Assembly (NCBI GenBank): GCA_019056435.1
Contig: CP077641.1
Span: forward strand, 3,534,001 to 3,598,000
DNA length: 64,000 nt
Direction of reading: 5' to 3'
Source of the DNA: Stutzerimonas stutzeri
Lineage (GTDB): Bacteria; Pseudomonadota; Gammaproteobacteria; Pseudomonadales; Pseudomonadaceae
This document shows positions 1-7,659 of this stretch, piece after piece (the first letter of the stretch is position 1; every line of letters starts with the position of its first letter). The position numbers and the translations under genes were made by a program. Below the pieces are notes generated by a model, which was not told where the DNA came from, did no database searches, and was given only the letters and a program-made list of their open reading frames with translations.

Positions 1-60
1 GTGGTGGCGCTGAGCGTGCTGGGGCTCTATACCGTACTGTTTCTGCCCATCTCGTCCTGA
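1..60 (+). CDS. C-terminal end of an unidentified membrane protein (partial)
   Basis: The window opens inside a reading frame that ends at a TGA at 58-60. The 19 visible residues are almost all hydrophobic (Val, Leu, Ala, Tyr, Phe), as in the last transmembrane helix of an integral membrane protein. It lies 28 bases upstream of the threonine aldolase gene on the same strand, so the two may be co-transcribed. The family cannot be named from this fragment. Confidence 0.45.
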   Translation: MVALSVLGLYTVLFLPISS

Positions 61-88
61 TGGCATCCGATTTTCACAGAGGTTTTGA

Positions 89-1140
89 ATGACCACCGCC
101 AACCAGCAATTCGCCAGCGACAACTACTCCGGCATCTGCCCAGAGGCCTGGGAGGCCATGGCCCGCGCCAACCAGGGCCACGACCGGGCCTATGGCGACG
201 ACCAGTGGACCGCGCGCGCGGCTGACCATTTCCGCCAGCTTTTCGAGACCGATTGCGAAGTGTTCTTCGCCTTCAACGGCACGGCGGCCAACTCGCTGGC
301 GCTGTCCTCGCTGTGCCAGAGCTACCACAGCGTCATCTGCGCCGATATCGCGCATATCGAAACGGACGAGTGTGGTGCGCCGGAGTTCTTCTCGAACGGC
401 TCCAAACTGCTGGTAGCGCGGTCGGAGGAGGGAAGCTGACGCCCAATTCGATCCGCGAGATCGCGCTCAAGCGCAAGGACATCCATTACCCGAAACCGCG
501 TGTGGTCAGCATTACCCAAGCGACCGAAATTGGCACCGTCTACCAGCCCGACGAACTCAAGGCGATCAGCGCGACCTGCCGAGAGCTGGGCTTGCACCTG
601 CACATGGACGGCGCACGTTTCGCCAATGCCTGCGCGCACCTGGGTTTGTCACCAGCGGAACTGAGCTGGAAAGCGGGTGTGGACGTGCTCTGTTTCGGTG
701 GCACGAAGAATGGCATGGCGGTTGGCGAAGCCATCCTGTTTTTCAACCGGGACCTGGCCGAGGATTTCGAGTATCGCTGCAAGCAGGCCGGCCAGCTGGC
801 GTCGAAAATGCGATTCCTCTCGGCTCCCTGGGTCGGTTTGCTCGAAGGCAACGCCTGGATGCGATACGCCGAGCATGCGAACCGGTGCGCTCAGCTGCTG
901 GCGTCGTTGATCCGCGACGTACCGGAGGTCGAACTCATGTTCCCGGTGCAAGCAAACGGCGTGTTCGTCAGCATGCCACCCACGGCGCTCGACGCGTTGA
1001 GAAATCGCGGCTGGATGTTCTACACCTTTATCGGCGTGGGCGGTGCACGGTTCATGTGCTCATGGGATACCAGCGAAGCGCGCGTGCGCGAACTCGCTAG
1101 CGACATTCGCGATGTGGTCATGCAGCATCGCGCCGTGTGA
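89..1140 (+). CDS. ltaE: Low-specificity L-threonine aldolase, frameshifted as read
   Basis: PLP enzyme cleaving L-threonine or L-allo-threonine to glycine and acetaldehyde in the cytosol. The first frame (89 to about 425) holds the N-terminal part with the FNGTAAN loop; the second frame (about 428-1140) holds the rest, including the HMDGARF segment and the PLP-lysine motif GGTKNG. Near 420-432 one base is missing in a G-rich run (GGAGGAGGG), so the SEGGKL segment of the family reads as a premature stop at 437-439. Restoring one base gives 350 codons, the usual family length. No other stop interrupts either part, so I regard the break as a probable sequencing error. Start chosen at the ATG after an AGAGG-like site. 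Confidence 0.88.
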
Positions 1141-1559
1141 TTGATGTAAGTTGACCGGTGCGCGGCCATCCAGCAAGGCACCGGTCTGACGGGTAGCCAA
1201 ACCCAATTCGCCAGTACTGACTGCCAGCGTTTGATCGTTGCAGCATAGATTGCGACGACGCTCCCACCTGTGAAGGCCTCTTGGTCGGCTCCATCAGGAG
1301 CGCGCCCATCCTTTCGTATCGGGCTGGTTCAGCTCGAATACCGAGTCGCTTCGATGCCCCCGGTTGCCGTATCGCACCGGTGAGAAACCGGATGATTCGT
1401 GGCCCCTATAGCCGCGATAGGAGCCCGCAATTATTAAGCACGCCGATGGGCACTACTGTTCGTTTCGATTTATCGATTTGTTCATCAACTGTTTGAATAG
1501 GCCCCGTACAAAGCAGTCATTCAGACAACTTCTCTCTAGACATGAACAGGTGAATCAAG
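1141..1559. other. Intergenic region with no supported gene
   Basis: Between the threonine aldolase stop and the DUF2790 start. The open frames here have no recognisable domain, poor start sites and biased composition, and I see no tRNA. The last 150 bases are AT-richer and probably hold the promoter of the DUF2790 gene. Confidence 0.4.
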
Positions 1560-1820
1560 ATGAACAAGTTTTTCTACGTAGCAGTACTTAGCGCCACAGT
1601 TGCAACTTCGGCTTTCGCCAAGAGCGATCGCTCGGATGAGGTGGCCGATCCGGTGAAATACCATTATGGGATGAACCTCGACGTTGAGCGGGTTATTTCC
1701 GTAACCAATACCAGCGATAAGGCAGGTGTTGTACCCGTCACCATGGTCTATGAAGACAGCCAAGGGAACGTCAAGTCCATCGAGTTCAGCCAGGTTGGTC
1801 GTCTTGGAAGTGGAGGCTAG
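1560..1820 (+). CDS. DUF2790 family small periplasmic protein
   Basis: 86 residues. Residues 1-20 form a clear signal peptide (Met-Asn-Lys, hydrophobic core, cleavage after AFA), so the mature protein of about 65 residues should be periplasmic. The body matches the Pseudomonas-specific DUF2790 family: a Y-x-Y-G-M-x-L-D-V segment at about 38-46, the turn GVVPVTMVYEDSQG at about 60-73 and a short C-terminal G-rich tail. The function of the family is unknown; several members are stress- or metal-inducible. It stands alone, with a terminator-like hairpin just downstream, which suggests a monocistronic unit. Confidence 0.8.
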   Translation: MNKFFYVAVLSATVATSAFAKSDRSDEVADPVKYHYGMNLDVERVISVTNTSDKAGVVPVTMVYEDSQGNVKSIEFSQVGRLGSGG

Positions 1821-1831
1821 TTGTGAATCAG

Positions 1832-1872
1832 CTGAAGCTGAATCGAGCGCGTTCAGCTTCAGTTCATTGTTT
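1832..1872 (+). terminator. Terminator-like hairpin after the DUF2790 gene
   Basis: CTGAAGCTGAA (1832-1842) is followed after nine bases by its exact reverse complement TTCAGCTTCAG (1852-1862), then by a T-rich stretch (TTCATTGTTTC). The 11-bp stem lies 12 bases after the stop codon of the preceding gene. Because the stem is not especially GC-rich, termination strength is uncertain. Confidence 0.6.
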
Positions 1873-2049
1873 CAGCTAAGCCGCATTGATCAAGTGGCAT
1901 CGATGCAGGGCAGCAATTTCAGGCCGATGCGAAGGCAAGCGAGAGCACTTTAGTCAAAGTGCAAGCCGACGCCTTTGATAGCGCCAACTCGTTTGATTTT
2001 TAAATTCTTTCCTGGAGCGACATAGCTCTGGCGACCAGAGGACATATCA

Positions 2050-2241
2050 ATGAAACTTAAATTGATGGCGTTATTTTACGTAATGTTCGTAATAACTGCA
2101 TGCGCGCCTATCGCGCCTAAGGGGCAAGGTGAAACTGAATCTGCCCGCACTAGAGAAGTTTTCTTGAAGAACAACATTGAGCTGAAGCACGGCCAATCTT
2201 ACGATGAGTGGAGGAAAGGGTTGCCAGCCTATTGGAACTAA
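2050..2241 (+). CDS. Small putative lipoprotein
   Basis: 63 residues starting at an ATG preceded by AGAGGA at suitable spacing. The N-terminus has two lysines, a hydrophobic core and the lipobox-like sequence V-I-T-A-C at about residues 14-18, so cysteine 18 is the likely lipidated residue after signal peptidase II cleavage. The mature part of about 45 residues is charged and ends YDEWRKGLPAYWN. I do not recognise a family. The surrounding DNA is AT-richer than the window average. Confidence 0.6.
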   Translation: MKLKLMALFYVMFVITACAPIAPKGQGETESARTREVFLKNNIELKHGQSYDEWRKGLPAYWN

Positions 2242-2525
2242 TGGCAGGTGACGGTCGCGCCCTAGGCGCGTCTAGGGGGCACCCGTTGAACAATAAAAGG
2301 TGCTTGTTAATGAACTATGTAGACGCCTTCGCAACGGTACTCGATGGTATTAACCGCCCACCTCATGGAACGGTGCGCCTTTATCGGCTCCCTGTCGGCG
2401 TTCAGCTGCCTGTGAGCCGATATGGGCGCGCGTTTGGCATGACGGCATCGAAGCATTCCAAGCATGGGGCTGCAGAAGTGTTAAAGATATGAAACTTCAT
2501 GCATCCCGGATCAATACTAACTTTC

Positions 2526-3098
2526 TCAGGACGACGAGCTAACCAAACCGGACTGGGATGTATATAACTTTCGCCAGGTTTGCGGTGACAAGCCCGTTTC
2601 ACGCCTAAATACACGACAAAAGTGCGCTTGATCGCAAAAGCCATGACTTAAAGCGACGTCGCATAAGGATTGCTCTGAGCGAAGCATATTCTGTTGCGCT
2701 GCTTTCACACGCGCGGCCGCTACGTATATCGACGGCGTCATGCCTGTCGTCTGTTTGAACGCATGCGAGAAATGGCTGACGCTCAAGCCCAGTAACGAGG
2801 CAAGTTTGGTTTTCCTTATACTGTTGCTGATATTCTCGCTTATGAACGTGTCTATTCGTAGGATCTGCCAACGCGCCAGTCCTCCCCGGGTTTTATATGA
2901 AGGTTGTTTGTTCTGTTTGGCAGCCGCCAGCAAGCTAATCGCCTGCTTGATATACGTCGAAGCGATGTCGGGGTTACGGTAAATCGCTTTCTCCGTCTCC
3001 ATCAGTAACATCAGCAACCGTCTTGTTTGTTTTGCGTAGACAGGGCGACCGGCGGCGTTGTTGTTTGTTGAGGGCTCCGTATCGATACGTCCGTTCAT
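2526..3098 (-). CDS. AraC family transcriptional regulator (paralogue of the one at 5810-6391)
   Basis: 190 residues. The C-terminal 100 residues form an AraC/XylS double helix-turn-helix: LASLLGLSVSHFSHAFKQ for the first helix pair and the signature DVALSHGFCDQAHFCRVFRRETG for the second. The N-terminal part is short and not cupin-like, so a ligand-binding domain is absent or minimal. It is strikingly similar to the regulator at 5810-6391 (identical LSVSHFSHAFKQT and ALSHGFCDQ blocks). The two face outward around the LysE and MocR genes. Confidence 0.85.
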   Translation of the reverse strand: MNGRIDTEPSTNNNAAGRPVYAKQTRRLLMLLMETEKAIYRNPDIASTYIKQAISLLAAAKQNKQPSYKTRGGLARWQILRIDTFISENISNSIRKTKLASLLGLSVSHFSHAFKQTTGMTPSIYVAAARVKAAQQNMLRSEQSLCDVALSHGFCDQAHFCRVFRRETGLSPQTWRKLYTSQSGLVSSSS

Positions 3099-3452
3099 GG
3101 TTCAAGCTCCTAACCGAGGTCGACTGTCAATGTCAGATGTTTAATACGGTGTTCTCGTTATCACCGGGGGCAAAAACAGCGTCTCAAGCACTCTCCAGTG
3201 CCATAGCTGTCGTCCGGTTTTATGCACAAGGTGACCGGTAACGCATTAGCAAAGGCTGCGCTTCCGAAATCAAACTATTATTGATCAGCTAGGTAAGAAC
3301 CACGTTGCTGCGATCTGTCCAGGAGAATGGACTATCGGAGCTCTGAATTGACCATTTCATTAACGAGTGGGGTATTCAGATTTGATCAATGTTACCAAGG
3401 GATCTTATGGCAGGCCTGCCGCCATCTGCGGAAATTCTCGAAAGACTGAGTG
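3099..3452. other. Intergenic region with no supported gene
   Basis: Lies between the AraC gene start (leftward) and the end of the LysE gene (leftward), so it should contain the AraC promoter. Composition is AT-richer than the surroundings. No conserved ORF, tRNA or strong terminator is seen. Confidence 0.4.
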
Positions 3453-4079
3453 CTAGGCAAGTGCACTTTTCCCCATCGCCAATCCAAATATTATCAACAC
3501 CGATCCGGTGAGTCTTTTACCCCAGATAGCTGCACCGGGTTTGGCCAGACGATGAGATATTCCTTTAGCGCCTATGGCGTAAGCGGCCGAGACCATAAAC
3601 TTGACCAGCAGGAAGACTAGAATCAGGCCCAACAGCGTGGCGAGACTGGCTTCCTGGGGGGCGCCAACAAACTGAGGCAGCAGTGCTGAGAAGAATAGGA
3701 TCGCCTTTGGATTGCTGATGCCGACCATGAATGATTTTGCCCAGAGTGATGACAGGCGCTCGGACAGTCCTTGGTCTTTGGCGATCAAGCCACCGCGAAA
3801 CAGGTGAATGTGCTGAATGCCCAACCAAACCAGGTATCCCGCGCCAGCAAGTTTGATTATCACGAATACGGTCGGGTTGGCTCTCAGCAGTGCATCGATG
3901 CCGAGAAGAGAGAGACCGGCAAGTGCAGCAATCGCGAGTAAATCGCCGGTGAGTATCCATAGGGCACGACTCACGCCATGTATTAGAGCGTTATTAACCA
4001 AAAAGATGGTCGAAGGCCCAGGTGAGCCAACCTGAGCCACCGCAATCAATACAAACAGCAAATAGTCGAAACTCGACAT
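3453..4079 (-). CDS. LysE family amino-acid/metabolite exporter
   Basis: 208 residues with about six hydrophobic helices. The N-terminal segment has the LysE/RhtB pattern: DYLLFVLIAVAQVGSPGPSTIF at about 5-26 with the conserved G-P-G-P-like turn, and the motif GISNPKAILFFSALLPQF at about 119-136. Family members export amino acids or related metabolites using the proton gradient. It is divergent from the MocR-type regulator at 4179 across 99 bases, the classic arrangement of a regulator and its exporter target. The exact substrate cannot be read from the sequence. Confidence 0.88.
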   Translation of the reverse strand: MSSFDYLLFVLIAVAQVGSPGPSTIFLVNNALIHGVSRALWILTGDLLAIAALAGLSLLGIDALLRANPTVFVIIKLAGAGYLVWLGIQHIHLFRGGLIAKDQGLSERLSSLWAKSFMVGISNPKAILFFSALLPQFVGAPQEASLATLLGLILVFLLVKFMVSAAYAIGAKGISHRLAKPGAAIWGKRLTGSVLIIFGLAMGKSALA

Positions 4080-4178
4080 GGGAAACCTCTAGGCGACTCC
4101 GTCACAGAGAAAACGCTACACTAGAGGCAAAGTGGTTCAGTCAATAGGGCCATTTAAACGAAACGGGTATGGACCATT
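4080..4178. promoter_or_regulatory. Divergent promoter region of the LysE and MocR genes
   Basis: Only 99 bases separate the two divergent start codons, so both promoters and the regulator operator must lie here. Candidate imperfect arms are TGGTTC at about 4132 and GGACCA at about 4169. This is a weak match and the operator assignment is inference from gene arrangement. Confidence 0.4.
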
Positions 4179-5651
4179 ATGGTCAAAGGAAAGGCGACAC
4201 TCGCGTTGGAGCTGCCCCTCCCGGAAGAGGGAACTGCCAACACAAAACAGGAGCGGGCTTACCAGGCTATACGTGAAGCCATTCTGAATGGTCTGCTGCA
4301 GGCGGAGGATCGCTTGCCGTCCACGCGGGCGCTTGCGCAGCGTTGGGGTGTTGCTCGCGGCACCTTGGAAAGCGTGTTTGAACGCTTGCAACTCGAGGGC
4401 TATATCCTTCGCCAGGTTGGCTCGGGCAGTCGAGTAAGCGCGGTTATGCCCGACAGTTACCTGAAAGCGGTGATTGATTTTGGCGTTACCAGCACGCCAA
4501 TCGGGGAAGTACCAACTAGCAATCCGACAGAGTCTGTACGCTCGGAGACGGTGCATAGGGCACAGGTAGGCATGCCGTTCGTAGCTCGCCTCGCCAATCC
4601 GCAGTTGATGTCACCCGCCGAATGGGCTGCACATTTACAACGGGCCATGGCCGGGATGACACCGGATCAGATGTGCAACGCCGAGCCCCAAGGTGCGCTG
4701 GCATTGCGGCAACAGATCGCACGGTATTTGCGCAACCACCGCGGTATCGCTTGCCAGGCGGAGCATCTGCTGATTACCAATGGTATCCGCCATGCAATTG
4801 ACTTGGTGGCGCGGGTCGTACTGCAGCCCGGCGATCATGTGGTTGTGGAGGATCCCGGCTATCCCGCAGTGCACCGAATCTTTGCCGAAGCCGGTGCGTC
4901 GTTGGTGTATGCACCCATTGATGAGCAGGGCCTGGACCTGAGCAGCGTGCCCGAGGCAGTTCACTGCCGATTGGCCTATGTAACGCCGGCTCACCAGTCG
5001 CCACTTGGGGTGATCATGTCGGCCACGCGTCGTCTGGAGCTGCTGGATTGGGCGCAGCGGCAGGGTGGTTGGATTATCGAGGACGACTACGACAGCGAGT
5101 TCAACTACCACCGCGCACCATTGCCAGCATTAAAGGCCATCGATTCAGTGCAGCGGGTGGTCTATTGCGGCAGCTTCAATCAGGCGCTGTTCTCCAATTT
5201 GCGCCTCGGTTATTTGATGGCGCCTCCGCAATTGCACAATCAAATTCTCGCCCTTTGGCATACGGTCGGTCGTAGTGTTGGCGTTTCTGAACAGTTGGGC
5301 TTGGCGGCTTACATGCATGGTCCGGCTTTTCTTCGTCATCTAAGGCGCGCCCGTCAGGAATATCTGACCCTGCGTGACATCGTGCTGGACACCTTGCAAA
5401 AGCATGCAGCGGGGCGTTATCGCATCAGCGGCGAGCATGCAGGCTTTCACCTGATCCTGTGGCTCACAGCCGATCAGGACCAGGATCTGTTAATTGAAGC
5501 GGCGGCACAGGTCGGTATACGGCTACAACCCCTCCGTGGGTACTGTCGACAAAATCAACTGGAACCTGCCTTTGTGCTGGGTTTCGCAGCCCTTACTCGT
5601 GCACAGGCAAAAACTGCATCACTTAAGCTTGCTTACCTGCTGCAGGGTTGA
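4179..5651 (+). CDS. MocR-type regulator (GntR winged helix plus aminotransferase-like domain) lacking the PLP lysine
   Basis: 490 residues. Residues about 25-95 form a GntR winged helix (QAIREAILNGLL, LPSTRALAQRWGVARGT, LQLEGYI). Residues about 130-490 form a fold-type I aminotransferase domain with the conserved VVVEDPGYPAVHRIF and IIEDDYDSEFNY segments. The position where PdxR/GabR/TauR-type proteins carry the Schiff-base lysine (normally S-K in GTFSKALFPxLRLGY) reads GSFNQALFSNLRLGY, so Gln335 (5181-5183) replaces lysine. PLP can therefore not be held as an internal aldimine. It is divergent from the LysE exporter, its probable target. Confidence 0.88.
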   Translation: MVKGKATLALELPLPEEGTANTKQERAYQAIREAILNGLLQAEDRLPSTRALAQRWGVARGTLESVFERLQLEGYILRQVGSGSRVSAVMPDSYLKAVIDFGVTSTPIGEVPTSNPTESVRSETVHRAQVGMPFVARLANPQLMSPAEWAAHLQRAMAGMTPDQMCNAEPQGALALRQQIARYLRNHRGIACQAEHLLITNGIRHAIDLVARVVLQPGDHVVVEDPGYPAVHRIFAEAGASLVYAPIDEQGLDLSSVPEAVHCRLAYVTPAHQSPLGVIMSATRRLELLDWAQRQGGWIIEDDYDSEFNYHRAPLPALKAIDSVQRVVYCGSFNQALFSNLRLGYLMAPPQLHNQILALWHTVGRSVGVSEQLGLAAYMHGPAFLRHLRRARQEYLTLRDIVLDTLQKHAAGRYRISGEHAGFHLILWLTADQDQDLLIEAAAQVGIRLQPLRGYCRQNQLEPAFVLGFAALTRAQAKTASLKLAYLLQG

Positions 5652-5809
5652 TGCGAGGCCGCGCCGTGCAACGGTGGGACATGGGGCCAGGACAAATTCC
5701 AATTTATCCGTACCCACACTTTCGAGGGGGTATCGAGCCCCCGATAGTTGGCTTTGCGCAGTCTCGGTTGAACAACATCATGAGCGTCGGACAGCCGGAG
5801 ACCGACATC

Positions 5810-6391
5810 ATGAACATGATGCGCCAAGCCCATGTCAGCTTTCCTGTGAACTCGGACGTTACGTTAACTGACGTGCCCTGCGAGGCGGTGCCAGCGGAGC
5901 GGGTGGAAGTGCTGTTGAAGCTACTAGCCGAATGCTTAGCCATGGTGGATCAGGACAACGAACGCGCGTGGATACGGCTCTCCCAGGCCATGGAACTGCT
6001 TCAACCAACCGCACGGACGCCACATAGGCCGTTAGGAACGACGGGCGGCCTCGCAAGTTGGCAGATTCAGCGTGTGGACTGCTTCGTCGACCAACACCTA
6101 GACAGCCCAATCCGCACGCCCCAGCTGGCGAAGGTACTTAACCTGAGCGTCAGCCATTTTTCGCATGCTTTCAAGCAAACGCTTGGCGTTGCGCCGTTAG
6201 TTTATGTTGCCCGCCGGCGAATCGAGTCGGCACGGGAGATGATGTTGGCAAGCCCTTCGTCGCTTGCGGAAATCGCACTCAGCCACGGTTTCTGCGATCA
6301 GTCGCATTTTAGCCGTACCTTCCGCCGCGAAACGGGGCTGACGCCGCAGATGTGGCGGCGAATGTTCTGTAAAGCCGGGGACACGAAGTAA
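5810..6391 (+). CDS. AraC family transcriptional regulator (paralogue of the one at 2526-3098)
   Basis: 193 residues from the ATG at 5810, which has GGAG nine bases upstream; the ATG at 5780 and one at 5648 are in frame but have weaker sites and an unconserved leader. The C-terminal half is an AraC double helix-turn-helix (LAKVLNLSVSHFSHAFKQT, then EIALSHGFCDQSHFSRTFRRETG). The N-terminal part is short, as in its paralogue. It follows the MocR gene on the same strand after about 160 bases. Its target is unknown. Confidence 0.85.
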   Translation: MNMMRQAHVSFPVNSDVTLTDVPCEAVPAERVEVLLKLLAECLAMVDQDNERAWIRLSQAMELLQPTARTPHRPLGTTGGLASWQIQRVDCFVDQHLDSPIRTPQLAKVLNLSVSHFSHAFKQTLGVAPLVYVARRRIESAREMMLASPSSLAEIALSHGFCDQSHFSRTFRRETGLTPQMWRRMFCKAGDTK

Positions 6392-6480
6392 CGGCGTAGC
6401 GCGGCGCGCTTTAACGGTACATGGCACAGACCGCAAATATCAGCGGCGCGGGTTGCTGTTGGGGTCTTTTGTGCCTTTGG

Positions 6481-6926
6481 TTAGCTGGCGGTTTCCGCGG
6501 TCAAGGTAATCTCGACCAATTGCTCTGGAAACAGCAGCTGAGGGGTGCATATCAGCCTGCTCTTGCAGCTGGGCCAGAACTTGCCGTAGACCTCCTTTCG
6601 CACATGTTCAACCACGCGCGCTGCCTCCCTCAGGTCGACCACATACAGGACTTCCTCGATGACATCGTCCAAGTTGGCATCGAACAGCCTCAACAGCTTC
6701 TGCGCATTGGCGTAGGCAACGCGCAGCTGAAGTGCCATGTTCGAACAGTCAGCAAGCAGTCCATCGGCATCTACGCTCGCCGGACCGACCAGATCGCCAG
6801 TCGTGCCGTGGCTCATCTGGCCAGTGACGTATAGGCGATTACCGATTTTTCGACCTCGCCGTAGCCGTATATGGGGCGCCAGTAGGGATCGAGATACCCC
6901 AATGTCTTGATTGGGCCTTCCTTCAT
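6481..6926 (-). CDS. RidA/YjgF family protein, frameshifted as read
   Basis: Members of the family deaminate reactive enamine/imine intermediates or act in related catabolic steps. The start at 6926 has GGAG eight bases upstream and reads MKEGPIKTLGYLDPYWRP. The body reads KIGNRLYVTGQMSHGTTGDLVGPA and ends near LVEITLTAETAS. The two parts lie in different frames; the join is a T5 run at 6846-6850 (A5 in the coding strand), where six are needed to read EKIGNRLY. Restoring one base gives 148 codons, a normal RidA-like length. It stands convergent to the AraC gene and upstream of nothing obvious. Confidence 0.75.
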
Positions 6927-7029
6927 CTTGCTCACTCCAATCACAGGCGGCGTCTCGGCTAAGATGGCTGAATCTACCTATGACCGATTGGATCGATCCG
7001 TTCGCTTTGTATGGATCTACTGGCAAAGT

Positions 7030-7659
7030 TCAGAGTTCGACGAAACCGCGTTGGACGCCTATGGCTACTGCATGGGTACGGTTATCCGCTCCGAGCTTTT
7101 CCATGATGCTGCGAAGATGACCTTTAATGGTGTCCTCGGATATTTGCAGATGCATGGCGATCGCCTTGTTCGTCTTGCCTCGCGCGACACACTGCAATAC
7201 CTGTATTTCCCGAGCGGTTAGGCAGTCCTTATCGAGGTGTCCGGCCAGTTCGGCTGCGATCTCCGGAGGGAAATGTCGTTTGCCGGCGGCCAGTAAGCGG
7301 ATGGTTTCAAGCAACTCCTTGCGCAATGTGCTTTTGAGCAAATAACCCATGGCGCCGGCCTTGATCGCATGCAGGGCACGCACGTCGCCCCGGTAGGTGG
7401 TGAGAATGGCGATGCGCGCAGTTGGGCATTCCGAACGAATCGCACTTATCGCCTCGATACCGTTCATATCCGGCATCTGCAAGTCCATCAGGGTCACGTC
7501 CGGACGCAGCGCCGTAAATTTAGCTAATGCATCGCGGCCATCTACCGCTTCGGCGACGAGCAACATATCTGGTTGGCCCTCTAGAACCGCCGCGATGCCT
7601 TCGCGCAATAACGGGTGGTCGTCGACCACCATCACTCGGATGGGTTGATCTGTTTGCAC
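7030..7659 (-). CDS. NarL/LuxR family response regulator
   Basis: About 209 residues from a GTG at 7659 preceded by AAGGAG at six bases; an upstream ATG at 7692 is also in frame. The receiver domain starts VMVVDDHPLLREGI (acidic pocket DD), has the phospho-acceptor Asp in VTLMDLQMPDMNG and the conserved Lys in YLLKSTLRKEL. The C-terminal LuxR helix-turn-helix reads LTAREIQVLQCVARGKTNKAIAMHL. It overlaps the 3' end of the sensor kinase gene by 28 bases, so the pair is translationally coupled. It probably controls the leftward hydrolase/exporter block upstream of the kinase. Confidence 0.9.
   Translation of the reverse strand: MQTDQPIRVMVVDDHPLLREGIAAVLEGQPDMLLVAEAVDGRDALAKFTALRPDVTLMDLQMPDMNGIEAISAIRSECPTARIAILTTYRGDVRALHAIKAGAMGYLLKSTLRKELLETIRLLAAGKRHFPPEIAAELAGHLDKDCLTAREIQVLQCVARGKTNKAIAMHLQISEDTIKGHLRSIMEKLGADNRTHAVAIGVQRGFVEL

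Noticed and set aside
2208..2492. Forward ORF overlapping the small lipoprotein gene
   Set aside because: Starts inside another gene without a ribosome site, and the protein shows no family features.
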